This document shows, piece by piece, positions 13,355-25,033 of a stretch of DNA of 64,000 bases. Numbering within the stretch: position 1 is the first letter of the stretch; every line of letters begins with the position of its first letter. The notes under the pieces were generated by a model. It was not told the DNA's origin. It searched no databases and saw only the letters and a list, made by a program, of their open reading frames with translations. Both the position numbers and the translations under genes were made by a program. Source of the DNA: Escallonia rubra. Taxonomy: Eukaryota > Streptophyta > Magnoliopsida > Escalloniales > Escalloniaceae. The DNA lies in assembly GCA_033065855.1 (NCBI GenBank), contig JAVXUO010001345.1, forward strand, positions 1 to 64,000, read 5' to 3'.

Positions 13355-13715
13355 GTGAAGAGGCTAAAGGGCCCGTACTTTTATCATTTTCAATTTTTTT
13401 TTTGCAATGATAATAAAAAATATTCTTTTTTGTGTACTTTTACCATATTCTATTTTTGTTTTGAGTAACATTACTCAAACATTGACTAAAACTAAAAACA
13501 CATCCGAAGTGTTTTCAGCTTTTTCCACCCAGACTTAACTCAATGTCTGAATAGTTAAATTGTTTTGCTGGAAATGATAAAAATATAAGAGCGTATTTTT
13601 TAACTGAATAAAAAAATAAGAAGACTAAACGAAAAATACTAAATAGACATAAATTTCTTTCGAACCTCAGGACAGAGGTTCTGACTTTAGTAAGCTAGCA
13701 TGTCCACAACACACA

Positions 13716-13787
13716 GTGGCTGTAGTTTAGTGGTGAGAATTCCACGTTGTGGCCGTGGAGACCTGGGCTCGAATCCCAGCAGCCACA
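13716..13787 (+). tRNA. tRNA-His (anticodon GTG)
   Basis: The 72 bases fold into a full cloverleaf. The acceptor GTGGCTG pairs with CAGCCAC, the anticodon stem is CCACG/CGTGG around loop TTGTGGC (anticodon GTG), and the T-arm CTGGG/CCCAG encloses CTCGAAT. No intron is present. A CAA-containing leader lies just upstream, as is common for plant tRNA genes, and a T6 run follows at 13796. The 5' extra G of tRNA-His is added after transcription, so its absence here is normal. Confidence 0.95.
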
Positions 13788-13795
13788 CTGCTCTC

Positions 13796-13801
13796 TTTTT
13801 T
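13796..13801 (+). terminator. RNA polymerase III T-run after tRNA-His
   Basis: Six T residues begin nine bases past the tRNA-His discriminator, the usual position for a Pol III stop. Confidence 0.7.
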
Positions 13802-14009
13802 CTTCGAAATATCTGTTTTGCCCTTCTCCTTTTTACCCTCGTCTTCTCTGTACATTTACGCAAATAACCTCCTCACATTTACAATCCCAGCCCCCCGGCA
13901 ACAGAAACCCACGATCCAGACTCTTCACTCTCAAAAGCTGCGATCAAGTTCCGAAAAGCACGCTCTCTTCTTGATCTGCTTCTCCCTCCCATCTCATCAA
14001 CCCGAAAAG
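13802..14009 (+). other. Candidate 5'UTR exon of OST4
   Basis: This stretch is C/T-rich like plant leaders and ends at CGAAAAG followed by GTACGAG, a good 5' splice donor at 14010. No ORF in it has a recognisable product. The next acceptor followed directly by a real start codon is TTTGCAG|ATG at 22437/22438, the OST4 start, so I infer that the leader is spliced across 14010-22437. A nearer first exon for OST4, or a separate noncoding transcript, is also possible. Confidence 0.4.
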
Positions 14010-14332
14010 GTACGAGATCTCTCTCACTCTTCGGCCTACTCTCACTCTACATATACGTTCTTATATCTGTACGCGTAACAAATCATAAGAGGCCTTCTAG
14101 TGCTAAGCTTGGATGTTTAGATCCATCGATGACCGGTGATCTTTTAAGTTAAGACCCTTTTCATTTTTAAATTTTTTTTGGGCGTTTGATCTGTTGTGTT
14201 GTTGAATGGGATCGGAGGAGAACCCAGTAGTAAGTTTTGCTGTTCTTTGTCTCTTTCTGCTTTTACTCTGTACTGAAAGAAAGTTAAATACTTGCGATAT
14301 GTGATAAAAATAGGAGAGTTGGTGCGAAGAGT

Positions 14333-14405
14333 GATCGCATAGCGGAGTGGATATCGCGTTAGACTCCGAATCTAAAGGTCGTGGGTTCGAATCCCACTGC
14401 GATCG
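14333..14405 (+). tRNA. tRNA-Arg (anticodon CCG)
   Basis: This is a 73-base cloverleaf. The acceptor GATCGCA pairs with TGCGATC and is followed by discriminator G; the anticodon stem is TTAGA/TCTAA around loop CTCCGAA (anticodon CCG, decoding CGG); the T-arm GTGGG/CCCAC encloses TTCGAAT. A short T-run (CTTTTTG) follows. There is no intron. It lies on the same strand as OST4 and, if the leader-exon model is right, inside its intron. Confidence 0.95.
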
Positions 14406-15969
14406 CTACCCTTTTTGTTTTCTTTCCTTGTTTTATTTAGTTCTTCAGCACAGTTCGTTGTAATGCTTGAGCAACGACCTGCAAGTGGGGAATCTAGGCA
14501 CCAGTGGTGTTTTAGTTAAACCCAGTTAACATCATTTGATAGTCATTTGTTGACTTTGATTGGAATAGGTTTTGAATCAGTACACTGATGACACTAAAAC
14601 TGCTCAGCTAACTATGTTTAGAATCATACCTTCGAAACCTACGTGTCTATACTCCGGAACTTTATATGATAACAGTCATTTACTGTGTTTTTTTTTTCCT
14701 GGGCACACCAATCCTCATTTTCCAGGGCTTGTAAAATTTTTAACTCTTTTGGCTTGTCGTTATCATAATGAACATTTGTTTTCTTTTTATTAACAAGTCC
14801 TACAGGACTCTATATATATACTTACTATTGTTCCAGGCACAGGCTATGCCTGTGCAACACAAATAAATGATATGTTTGGAGTAAACACATATTCTACGTT
14901 TTCGTGATGAACATATACAAAGGTGGAAACCATAATAGATCATATAGCAACATAGATATATGCAATCATTACCTTTACGATATCCAAAACTAAGATACCC
15001 ACCTTACATGTTGTTAGGAATTTGGTGACAGTTGTGGGTTGTGAGATGGACAAAGGGTACTGCTTGGCAAGCAGTTAGGGACGTGGGTAATGGTATGTTG
15101 GAATCCGACAGTTTGCTGGTTGTGATTGTCTACTTGTCTTTTCAGTTTTGGAATATTGGAGTGGTTAGTACAGTGGTTGGAATATATTCTCCAGCAATTT
15201 TGCTACACTGCCCTCCTTTTGAGATGAAATAAAATGTCGAAGAAGTTAGAACATGGAAAAAATTGAGAGTTAAAAAAAGGCTTCACCATAAGGGTGCTCA
15301 GCCTTGATAATAGCACAAATAATTTTGTGTGTGTGTGTGTAGTGCCGATGGGCTCACAAGGTCATCCTTCTCGTAAATTGTAGTTGTTAATAGTTCAAGG
15401 TGGTCATGTCTCATCTTATTGACGAAGAGGATCGCTTAATTTTTTGTTTGTCCAGTCTAATACTGATGGATCTGAATGTGTCATAAGAACCAGGACAAGT
15501 CTGGTTTAACTGAAAGGTACTGGCTTCCTGAGAGGTTTTTATGTTGGTATCAACCAAATGCCGCTTGTTCACTAATAGTCAGGGTCGAGTGAAGTGGGAC
15601 AACTGCCTGGTCTGAATAATTAGGGTGATGACCTGGTAATGCGGGAATAATTCCCTGACGTGATATTTTAACGATTGTATGAATTGATGTACTCCTATCC
15701 GCATGGCAGAGATGAAGCACTAAATATTTGGAATGCTCTTGAGGTATTAAATTCAATTAATTTGGTTTGGCTGCATGCGAAGAGTTGAAATGGAGGATAT
15801 TTTACAGTGTTCATTGGAGAAATTTAAAATGAAGGGACACTATACTGTAAAGATTAATTTGTCAGCCCCATCAAGGTCGTGGTTATGAATCATGAATCGT
15901 TGGGTAATCTTTATTGACAAATGTTTAATGATACTAATGAGGAGCTAGAGGGACAGTTATGCTCATCAT

Positions 15970-18420
15970 CTAGGAAGCACGGATGCCTCTCCTAGGTGGA
16001 GGTGTGGTGTCCTAAACGGACGGACATCCCGACACCCTCCGGACACCGCCCGACACGTGTCGGACACCGCCAATCGGTGTCGGAATTATTTTATTTTCCG
16101 ACACCGTGTCGGACACTTCGTCGAGGAGTGTCGGACACGGGAATGTGCAGTGTCGGACCGTTTGGGTCTACTTTGGAATTTTTGGAACTAATGTCGGGGG
16201 TCAATCTGTAATAAATATAATATGTGGGGTTTTTTTTACAAAAACAAATTGTGCCCTAATCTGAGAAGGGAACCATCTTCACTCACCTTACGGTCGTCAC
16301 CTATATGAGAAGGGAACCATCTTCACTCACCTTACGGAAGCCATTCAGAGCATCACCGACGCCGACAGATCTAGTTGCCGTCGCGAAGACCGAAGCAGCT
16401 GCTGTGACACGCCGTCGCCATCGGTGGACCTCACTTCATCGTCACCGGAGGTCCTCGCCGCCGTCGCTGACTCAGGTCCCTTCCTTTCTGTTCGAAGTCG
16501 TTTCTGTCTCTCTTTTTTTTTTCTCCCTCTGTCTAGACTCAAGACTCAAGAGTCGTTTGCAAGTCTTTTTTTTTCTCTCCCTCCTCAAGAGTTGTTTCAG
16601 AGGGAACCTCTCTTTTTTTTTTGTTTGACTTAGTTATTTTTTCTACTTAATTTCAGAATGCAATGCTTGTGTTAGTGTATATTTATTATTTGTTACATGC
16701 ACTATGTTGGATTTAACGTTTAAGTATGACTTGTATTTGAATTCCTTGTTTCGTAATTTTTCATTATTATTTGTTATTTTAGACTATGGAATGTATTTGA
16801 TACTTATTAAATATATATATGGGAGCTGATCCGTTGATAGCGTTAGCAAAATGGGTTAAGTTGCCATCGCAATCTGGCCATCCACGCCGGATCTGTGGAC
16901 GGTCCAGATCTTTTTTTTGCGTTTTTTTTAAGTACGTCCGCTACATTATGTAGCGGACAATTTTTTGACAAAAATACCCTCCAACTCCATCCGCTACATT
17001 ATGTAGCAGACAGAGGCAATACCTTTTTTCTGACTCTTTCTCTCTCCTTGCTTTGATTAATTTTCTAACATGTTTGATGTTTCTCTCTCTCTCTCTCTCT
17101 CATCAATGTCTGACTCTTTCTCTCACCACTTTTTTGTTTTCTCTCTCATCCTCCTCTCCCCTCCTTTCTTCTTCTTCTCTCTCTCTCTTTCCTCTCCATC
17201 CTCAATTTAACCCAATTCCTTCGACACTAGAGAGAAAAAAAAAAGACCGAATACACAAGTCCACGATATCTTGTCGCCGGTGAAAACGACTATGTTTGTT
17301 AAGGCCATGAACGAAGAAGAGAAGAAAAAATGGCCGGCTGAAAACGGACGGGAAGAGAACGAAGGAGGACAGGTGGAAGAGTCCTTCACGATACTCCGGC
17401 GGATACACGTGGCCTTCATTTAATAGTGGACACCGATGCTGCCGCAGTGAAGGACAACAACCGACCACGCCGGCCTTCACGGAACGGCGCCACCACAATA
17501 ACAGAGATGGGAGTGGCGCTACTGCCGCCTCCCCCACAATAAAACTGCTTGCATCACCCGTAACCACCGCAAAAAAACAGATTTGAATGTCGATATTGAC
17601 AATTACCGGTACTAAAACACCGGCCATCGCCGAAAGGACCAATCAACAATCGCAACCCCGGCACCGTCACTCCATTTTTCAGTCGGTGTTAAACTAACTT
17701 ACAGTACCTTCGCCAGAATCACCCCCATGATCCCCAAAACTTAGAACTCAAATTTTCAATTGAATGTCTTAACCACCGATCTGCAATCTGAGACAAATTA
17801 GAAGTGGCGAAGATGACCATCTTACGGCCGATCAGATGTCAACTTGGCACTTGAGGAGCACACTTGAGGATCACAGCCGATTCACTGACAAAAATCCAAG
17901 GAAACTGTGTGGAACAGTGACGATGGGAAGGTGGGCGGGAGTAGACCACGGTGATGATGGAGAAGGTGGGTAATGGTGACCATGGGAAGGTGGGCGGCGA
18001 TGATGACCAATCGGTAGTACTGCCGGTGAAGCTGCTCGTAGATGTGGTCGAAGGCTTTGAACAGAGAGAGAGAGAGAGAATGAGAGAGAGAGAGTCAGAA
18101 AAAAGTGGTGAGAGAAAAGAGAGACAAAGGAGAGAGAAAGAGTCAGAAAAAAAGTACTGCCTCTGTCCGCTACATAATGTAGCGGATGGAGCTGGAGGGT
18201 ATTTTTGTCAAAAAATTGTCCGCTACATAATGTAGCGGACGTACTTAAAAAAAAACGCAAAAAAAAGATTTGGACCGTCCACAGATTGGGCGTGGCGGCC
18301 AGATCGCGTTGGCAACTTAACCCATTTTGCTAGCGCTATCAACGGATCAGCTCCCTGTGTCCTGCGGTGTCCAAAATCCGATTTTTTGGAAATTGCGGTG
18401 TCCGTGTCCGTGCTACCTAG
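15970..18420. mobile_element. hAT-like element, copy A (2451 bp) with 8-bp TSD
   Basis: The 8-bp target duplication CTCATCAT lies at 15962-15969 and 18421-18428. The termini are inverted: CTAGGAAGCACGGA at the left, TCCGTGCTACCTAG at the right. Next to both ends are many copies of GGTGTCCG/CGGACACC, typical subterminal repeats. The empty site survives in the paralogous segment (CTTATCAT at 20752-20759). Behind the left end is a leader-like stretch ending in GCTGACTCAG|GTCCC, with a 30-bp piece duplicated at 16262-16336. No transposase is recognisable, so it is non-autonomous. A second element is nested at 16821-18355. Confidence 0.85.
16821..18355. mobile_element. Nested element with ~220-bp terminal inverted repeats (Mutator-like or foldback)
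   Basis: The left 16821-17045 and right 18135-18355 ends are inverted copies at more than 90% identity, starting GGGAGCTGATCCGTTGATAG. Each arm holds two nearly perfect 23-bp palindromes built on TCCGCTACAT (near 16935, 16988, 18165, 18218), so the element carries four. Between the arms are CT/GA-rich tracts and no recognised protein. No clear TSD is visible: the left flank is (AT)n and the right flank TGTGTCC. Long TIRs favour a MULE, but the class is not proven. Confidence 0.75.
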
Positions 18421-20009
18421 CTCATCATTTACCATTTAGTTTAGGTTAGTGCCTGCCCAATCAAATAAGTGTAATCCATGGGCCCATTCAGCTTATACAG
18501 CTGTAAAATTAAGTCAGCCTTACATCCATTTAGTTCCTATACGGAATCAATATCAAATTGAAGGTTGTTATTTCACTGATAACCAAATCAGTTTTAGTTA
18601 TAAAGCAGATACCTTCTTTCTCAAATTTAATTTGTATCTCCAAATTATACGCCTCAACTTAGTACCCCAAAGCCTTTAGTTCCCAAAGCAAGAAAAGAAG
18701 AGAGAAGAAGCTTTTAGTCCAATATTAGCTGGGTTTAGGTGTATGAATCCTCTTCTTCTTCTAGTCGCGGTTATCTTACCTCTAGTTTCTACTGATTTTG
18801 TCATTTTTCACTACTTCTACTGATTAAGTCATTATTCAGTCTATGCTTACCGCTTCTTGCCACCCAAGTTACTTTTGTCGGTTGACATCCACAATCTTAC
18901 TTGAGTATGTACAAATCATCGTAAGTAATACACTCAGCTTCTACTTGACTGATACCGTTGCCCTTATTCCTAATATCTGCATTTTTATGCTACCAGTCAT
19001 GTGCGGATGCTTATTTGCCTTCGCATTTTCCTGCTACAAGTTCATTATCAAAAGTGTCACATTAATTCTGTTCAACTTCCCTCAATTTGGTACGAAATTT
19101 CTGCTGCATTGTGCAAGTACGCACTTTCAAATTCATTTAACCTGCTTTTGCGACTGGGACCTATATCCATATATGTCTAAACATGTGAGGACGTGGGTTC
19201 ATTTTGCATTTTGCCTGCATTGAAGTGTTATATTGGAAGAAATGCATGTGAAGACCTTCTCAAGGGGCCAACTTCTGCGTGTTGTCGTGAACGATCAGAG
19301 CTTCTTTACTGAAATGGTAGATATCTTGTGGAATGCACTACATATAATTGCAAAGCATGAAGTGTTTAGATATACATGAAGCGTATTTTAAAATACACCT
19401 ATCAGAAAGTAACTCTTTTCACTTTGACGTCTTAAATAAGTATAGTACACTAATAATAATGAAAAGAAAGAGCACCTAGGGATCAGGAAGGCATCAGTGA
19501 CGGCTGAGATGGAGACAGAGAGCTGAGAAAATGTGAGTTGCAGAGCAGTCATAAAAAAGGTGGACGACTGCCACTCCTTTGTCGCCCACCGTAATATTTC
19601 GGGAGATAATCTATTGCTCTTACAAACATGTACTTTCACCATATCTTATGTGCTTTGGATTCCATTTCGTCCTGTAATTCACTGAATTTCTTGTTCCACC
19701 GCATGCTTTAATTTTGCTATTTTATGTGCTCCTCTTATACGTTTTCTCTAATAGTCCACATCTCTTTATCTTCTTTGTTTATCCCTTTCTTCCAAAATGC
19801 AAAACCAAGGGTAAGAAGTCGACTCTTCACATTCTGGTGGCATCTCTTCCAACGGTGGACTTTTTTTAGCTGGAAACCGTTAACGTTAGCTATACCATTC
19901 CCCGAAGCAACTTATACTACAGAACTAGAAAGAATGACGACCCAATATTCTCTTTTTCACAACTTAGTATTTGTACATAACAAGTAAGTTATTTGCACAT
20001 AACAAATAG

Positions 20010-21823
20010 TGCCAATGGGCTGAGAAGCTAATACTTACTGTAAGTTCTAGTTGCTAATAATTCGAAGTTGTCATGTCTCACTTAATGACAAAGACGATCG
20101 CTTGGTTATTGGTTTGTCCAGTCTAAAATTGATCATCCAATTGTGTTATAAGAAACAGGACGTGTCCAGTTTAGCTTAAAGATATTGGTATTCTGAGCGA
20201 TAACGCATCATATTTGCCTATTATTGATATGTACAGTGGGTATTGTTGAGTAAGAGTCAGTATCTGACTTCTAGATTGTATATTAGTTAAAACACCAGTT
20301 TTACCAAAATTTGGTACATGCTATTGCGGTTCTATAAATTTGGAGTACCAGTACTCCAGAGTACCATGTTTCAGGTCACGGGTACCACTTGCGGGACGCT
20401 AGCGCGGAGGGGAATTAGGTAAGTCCGGCTGTAATTATCCCATGATGTGATATCTCATGAATTGATTGAGTCCTTGTACTGCTATCTGCTTGGCAGAGAT
20501 GAAGTGTTACATATATAGAGTGCTCTTGAGGTGTGCAATTCATTTAAGTTGGTTTCGTTGCATTTGGAGAGTGGAATTGGAGGATTTATAGCATTCATAA
20601 GAGAAATTGAAATAAGACCTACTATACAATAAATTTTTGTTCATCAGTTCATAAGGGTAACGGCCCTAAATGACGAATCGTTGGATAATCTCGTTTGAAG
20701 ATTGTTTCTGATTCTAGTGAGGAGATAGCAGGGACAGGGACCATACTTATGCTTATCATTTACCAGTACAGTTTTTGCTAAAGCTTGCCTACTCAAACAT
20801 GTCTCATTTATGAAAAGCTATGTCCATTTAGCTTGCATATCTATAGAATCAAGTCAGCTGTGTGTCCATTTAGTGCTTATAAGGAAAGAAAATCAAATTG
20901 AAGGTTGTTACTTGACTGATAACCAAATCGGTTCTAGTTAAAATGCAGGGGGAAAAAAAAAGTTTACGCCTCGACTTAGTTCAATGAAGCCTTTGGTTCC
21001 CAAAGCAACAAAAAGAAGAAAGGAATAGAGAAGCAGCTTTTAATTCCATACTAGCAGGGTTAGGCGTATTAATCCTTTTCTTCTTCTGGTCATGCCATGG
21101 TACCTTTAGTTTCTACGAATCGAGTCTTTTTCAGTACTTCTACCTAGCTAGATTCACTCAACCTCTAGGAAGCACCAACACCTCTTATAGCACGAGGTAT
21201 GGTGTCCGACACTTACCGACACCTCGACACCTCCGGACACGTGTCCGATACCTCTCAGCGGTGTCTGAATTTATTTATTTTTTAATTACCGGACACCGTG
21301 TCGGACACCTCTTGAAGACGTGTCGGACACCTCTTGAAGAAGTATCGGACACCTTGTGAAGAAGTGTGCACTCGTATGGGGCCAAAATACAATATTTCAA
21401 ATTTATTTGAGAGATAAATCTGAGATTTTTTAGAATTGAACTTTTAGGCCAAACCCTAATCAGATCGACCCAACAAAAGGTACCTTCTACTTTCTCTCCC
21501 ATCTCTTTCTCTTTTCTTTCTTTTTGTTGCCTAAAGCATCCAAGCTTGCTAGTCTAGAGTTGGTCAACATCTTTGACCTCATTTACAGACCATCTGACTA
21601 TATAAAACCTCTCCTTCGTGCCCTTGGTCTCATGTCTTTTTTCCTTTTCTCTTGTTATTGTTGAGACTCTAATCTTGGTACTATTGAGACATTCAACTGC
21701 TTTCTTGTTGCCGATCTTTTTTCTTGTTACTGTTGAGACTATTTCATGTTACTTGCTCTCTTTCTCATCCATTTTGAACGAAATTTAGTTGCTCCAATTG
21801 AGATGTGTATGTGTGTGTATATA

Positions 21824-21858
<35 letters not shown>

Positions 21859-22215
21859 TATAAAAAATTATGCGGTGTCCTGTGGTGTCCAAAATCTGGT
21901 TTTTTTAAAATTGCGGTGTCCAGTGTCTCGGTCGGTGTCGGACACGGTGTCCGTGTCCGTGCTACCTAGCTCAACCTGCTTCTGTGATATGTAAGGAACT
22001 AAGGATCTTGGTTTATATCACCACCTATCTCTCAGTCCAAACATGTAATGATCTTGGTTTGTTTTGCATTTTGTACCATTGAAGTGTTATATTGTGAGAA
22101 ATGCATGTGAAGACCTCCTCGATTGTACGAATTTCTGCACTTTGTTGTGAACGATCAGAGCTTTTTCAACCGAAATATGAAGATATTTTGCAGTATGCGC
22201 TACATATACTTGCCT
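20010..22215 (+). repeat. Tandem segmental duplication, copy 2 (interrupted by a transposon)
   Basis: This is the partner of 15310-19355. It lacks about 270 bp present in copy 1 (roughly 18850-19130) and carries its own insertion at 21165-21969. Copy 1 holds the empty counterpart of that insertion (TTTAACCT at 19138-19145). The copy ends about 220 bp before the OST4 coding exon. No OST4-like exon is found behind copy 1. Confidence 0.8.
21165..21969. mobile_element. hAT-like element, copy B (805 bp) with 8-bp TSD
   Basis: The 8-bp duplication CTCAACCT lies at 21157-21164 and 21970-21977. It has the same terminal sequences as copies A and C (CTAGGAAGCAC at the left, CCGTGCTACCTAG at the right) and the same subterminal GTGTCCGACAC repeats. 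The internal part is short: a leader-like segment ending AACAAAAG|GTACC, a CT-rich tract and a (TA)n tract. It has no coding capacity. Confidence 0.85.
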
Positions 22216-22437
22216 GGTGGTGTGAAATGCATTTTTCTTCTTCAAGCTCCTAAATTCCTTGATATTACGTGAATGGTGTGTTGTGGGGGGACAGGGGGTG
22301 CTCTAGATTCTGTAGAACGATATTCATTTTGCGTAGCATTATGCACCCGTTCTGGTTATTAGTCAAAATTTTGGAACTCCCAAGTTGTCATCTACTTATT
22401 TTTGGGGACTATGGTTTTAAAATACTGGAATTTGCAG

Positions 22438-22551
22438 ATGATTGATGATCAAGACCTGGGATTCATTGCCAACTTTCTCGGGATCTTCATATTTGCGTTG
22501 GTAATAGCTTACCATTATGTGACGGCCGACCCCAAGTATGAAGCCAACTGA
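22438..22551 (+). CDS. OST4: Oligosaccharyltransferase subunit OST4 (37 aa)
   Basis: A tiny single-helix membrane subunit of the ER oligosaccharyltransferase. It steadies the STT3 catalytic subunit within the complex that moves Glc3Man9GlcNAc2 from dolichol onto asparagines of nascent proteins. The protein begins MIDDQDLGF, then has one hydrophobic helix (about residues 9-27, [17 protein letters not shown]) and ends ADPKYEAN. This is the plant OST4 signature along its whole length, and 37 residues is the normal size. The start codon follows directly on a TTTGCAG acceptor, so the whole coding region lies in one exon and upstream exons are untranslated. The likely leader is at 13802-14009, which implies an 8.4-kb intron. 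Downstream 22552-22900 is probable 3'UTR. The call rests on strong similarity despite the short length. Confidence 0.92.
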   Translation: MIDDQDLGFIANFLGIFIFALVIAYHYVTADPKYEAN

Positions 22552-23091
22552 ACACTTGTTTGAGCATGGTTGCAGAAATGTCTCAAGAGAGCCTTCAAAT
22601 ATTATATTGGGAGGGGACATAGCCTATAAGAAAAGCTGCTTTGTTGACCTATGAATTTTATGACTCTCTCTGGTTGCAGTTTTAAGTGGAAGGATGGATA
22701 CATTTTTGTAATATGTTCAGTTACTTCTTTATATTTTTGAGAGATAAAGTAAGCTCGGTTGGGCCAAATTATTCACCGGATATATCTAGTTGAAATCGTG
22801 TACTAAGCTGATTTTATGTATCTTCAGGAGTAGACAGTTGTAAATTACAGAATTTTAGCTATGGCCTAAACCATTTTAGAAATTAATTTCAAAGGCCAAG
22901 AAATATGGTAAGATGCTAAGTCCTTGTCCGATATAATTTTAAAATACGTATTGTTTTTTCTCCTCATTTTTTTTGAACGTAATCTATTGTTAGGTAACTC
23001 TTTCTAAAATTATAGTTGTAAACATGGGGTTAGCGGATGTGTCGAGAAACGAAAAGTACGTGTTTTATGTATTCTAACATTAATAGCATAT

Positions 23092-23754
23092 TGTCATGCA
23101 CCGATCGAGAAGGAGGCTATTTTTGGAGATTATGCCATGCCGGTGCTCATTAGGCGCTTACGGGACGTTTAGTGGACACTTACTTGGCAATAGAAGGTCA
23201 AGGCTTCCGGAAGGTTTCGCACTTATCTACGCACTTATGTCTTGTAAATATGTGCATATTCTAGAGCAGTAGTGGATAGCTTTAGAATGGTAGAAGATTA
23301 CAAGATTACACTTATGTCTTGTAAAAAGTCTTGTAAATATGTGTATATTCCAGAGTAGTAGTGAATAACTCTAGAATGGTAGAAGATTATTCTATGAGGA
23401 GTCTAGAATAGGAGTGAGGCTTGTGAATATTGTGGAGAGTTCTAGAGGGTAACTGTACACCGTAGGATTGCATGTATCTCCACCGTCCGTTGAGGAGGTG
23501 GACTAGTATAAATAGTCAAAACCATGTCCCGGCCAAGGCATTTAGAAGGGGTAAGATCTAGATAGAGTGTGTATCCTTGTACTAAGCTTTCTTCAAATAA
23601 TATAGTGGGAATCATTCTCTAAACTCTTGTGTTCTCTTATTTGCTACTTCTAACATCTCCCAGCTCGAGGAGTAGGCTGATTTAGCGCACAAGCGGGGGC
23701 TTGATAGCTAAGTGCCGCATGGTCCGACTTAGGGAAGTTGTTAGTTCCATCACA
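23092..23754 (+). mobile_element. Solo-LTR-like sequence
   Basis: It starts TGTCATGCACC and ends TTCCATCACA, a TG...CA layout. It holds a promoter-like TATAAATAG near 23506 and an AATAATATAGTGGGA stretch before the 3' part. A diverged, inverted relative is present at about 25147-25460 (shared GTCCGTTGAG, ATAAATAGT, GTAGGCTGA/ATAGGCTGA and AAGCGGGG). No primer-binding site, gag or pol follows, and no matching 5-bp TSD was found, so the boundaries are approximate. Confidence 0.5.
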
Positions 23755-23759
23755 ATACG

Positions 23760-25030
23760 ATGCTAATACATGTTCACAATATGCAGGTGTACATGTTGAT
23801 TAATCAATCAATTGGTTCTAGAGACCTCTGTTTTAGTAAAATCACAATTCTTGAGGGACCGCTGAAAATTAAGTACTAAACACGAATTAGGAGAGGTAAA
23901 ATGCATTTTTTTAAAATACTAAGCTCACTTGTCAAGCACTAAAAAGACAAACACATGTTATTAATGCCTTTTTTGTTGATAAAATGGTACCTAATTTTTA
24001 AGGCATATATGGAGCATTACACTATACTGTTGACCGTAGGGCTAAAAACTTATTGGATTGCCGATATCTTGTGTTTGACTATCACTTTTGGGGATTGACC
24101 ATCAGCCGTTAATGAATGTTGTCATGCATATGAAACAGTCATTTACGAGATGGCAGTGAGAGTTACGTATAATGTTTGATTAGTTGGGCCAATGATTCTT
24201 GGATACATACTTAAAATGGTTTCTCGTTGAATTAATTGTGCATACCATTGTATGCTTTTATTTCTGATTTTACCATCCTGGACTTTTAAATTGATGCTCC
24301 AGCCAGGGACGAACTGATCAAATTTCTTAAGTTTAACGAACAAATTGGGCAATTTAACAACAAGTGTCGAGCGTTAAGGTGCCATCCCATTATACCCCGA
24401 CTACGTCCCGACGACCACCACCATTTACCACCACTTTCCCACCAGATCTACCACCACCACCACCTTCCTCCCCCCTTTTCGCAAAACCGTCAACATTTTC
24501 CCAACAAATTCACCACCCATTTTTCCACCATATCCACCGCAACTTTCTCTGCTAAACCTCCCACCATTTTCCTAGCAAATCTACCACCTCTTTCCGGCAA
24601 CCACCACCACCACAACAGTGCTCGCCCGAACCACTTGCCATTAAGGGATTATGCAATTCCATATCTGTAAATCTTGATACTAACAAGCATACATGTATAT
24701 ATAAATACCCCTTTGTTTGCTTGGCATAATTAACGAAGACAATGTTTCCATTTTTTTTCTTTGTAATATGGGTCTCGAGTTTGGAGATTGTATTTTATTT
24801 TGATCGAAACCCACGTAGGAATTGAGCCATACTTGGTGTTAGTTGAATCTTTCTTAAAAATTTATATCAACCATGTAGGATTCAAGGACTAAGATAAAAG
24901 TTTCGTTGTAAATGAAAAGCTCAAATTTGTATTTTTGTTCAAAATATTTAAAGAATGTTGCGGTCAACTGGAATAAAACAATGGCATATGAGTTGAAATT
25001 TTGACATATTGCATTCAAATAATGGCTAAA
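23760..25030. other. Spacer downstream of OST4
   Basis: AT-rich sequence with a CCA/CCT-rich simple tract near 24405-24620 (Pro/Thr-coding by chance in one frame). No gene or bounded transposon is supported. Confidence 0.5.
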
Positions 25031-25033
25031 AAT

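Larger units (their letters stand above)
15310..19355 (+). repeat. Tandem segmental duplication, copy 1 (interrupted by a transposon)
   Basis: Outside the inserted element at 15970-18420, this segment matches 20010-22215 in order. The shared landmarks include AGTGCC(G/A)ATGGGCT near 15340/20005, TTTGTCCAGTCTAA near 15450/20115, CAAATTGAAGGTTGTTA near 18552/20893, and GAACGATCAGAGCTT near 19288/22150. Identity looks like about 75-80%, so the duplication is old. No exon is recognised in it. Confidence 0.8.

Noticed and set aside
17202..17642. 146-codon minus-strand frame inside the nested long-TIR element
   Set aside because: No recognisable domain, low-complexity ends, and overlapping frames of similar quality; treated as chance within a transposon.
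15310..19985. A second OST4 coding exon behind duplication copy 1
   Set aside because: Searched by eye for the conserved DDQDLGF and DPKYE coding; nothing similar is present, so only upstream sequence was duplicated.
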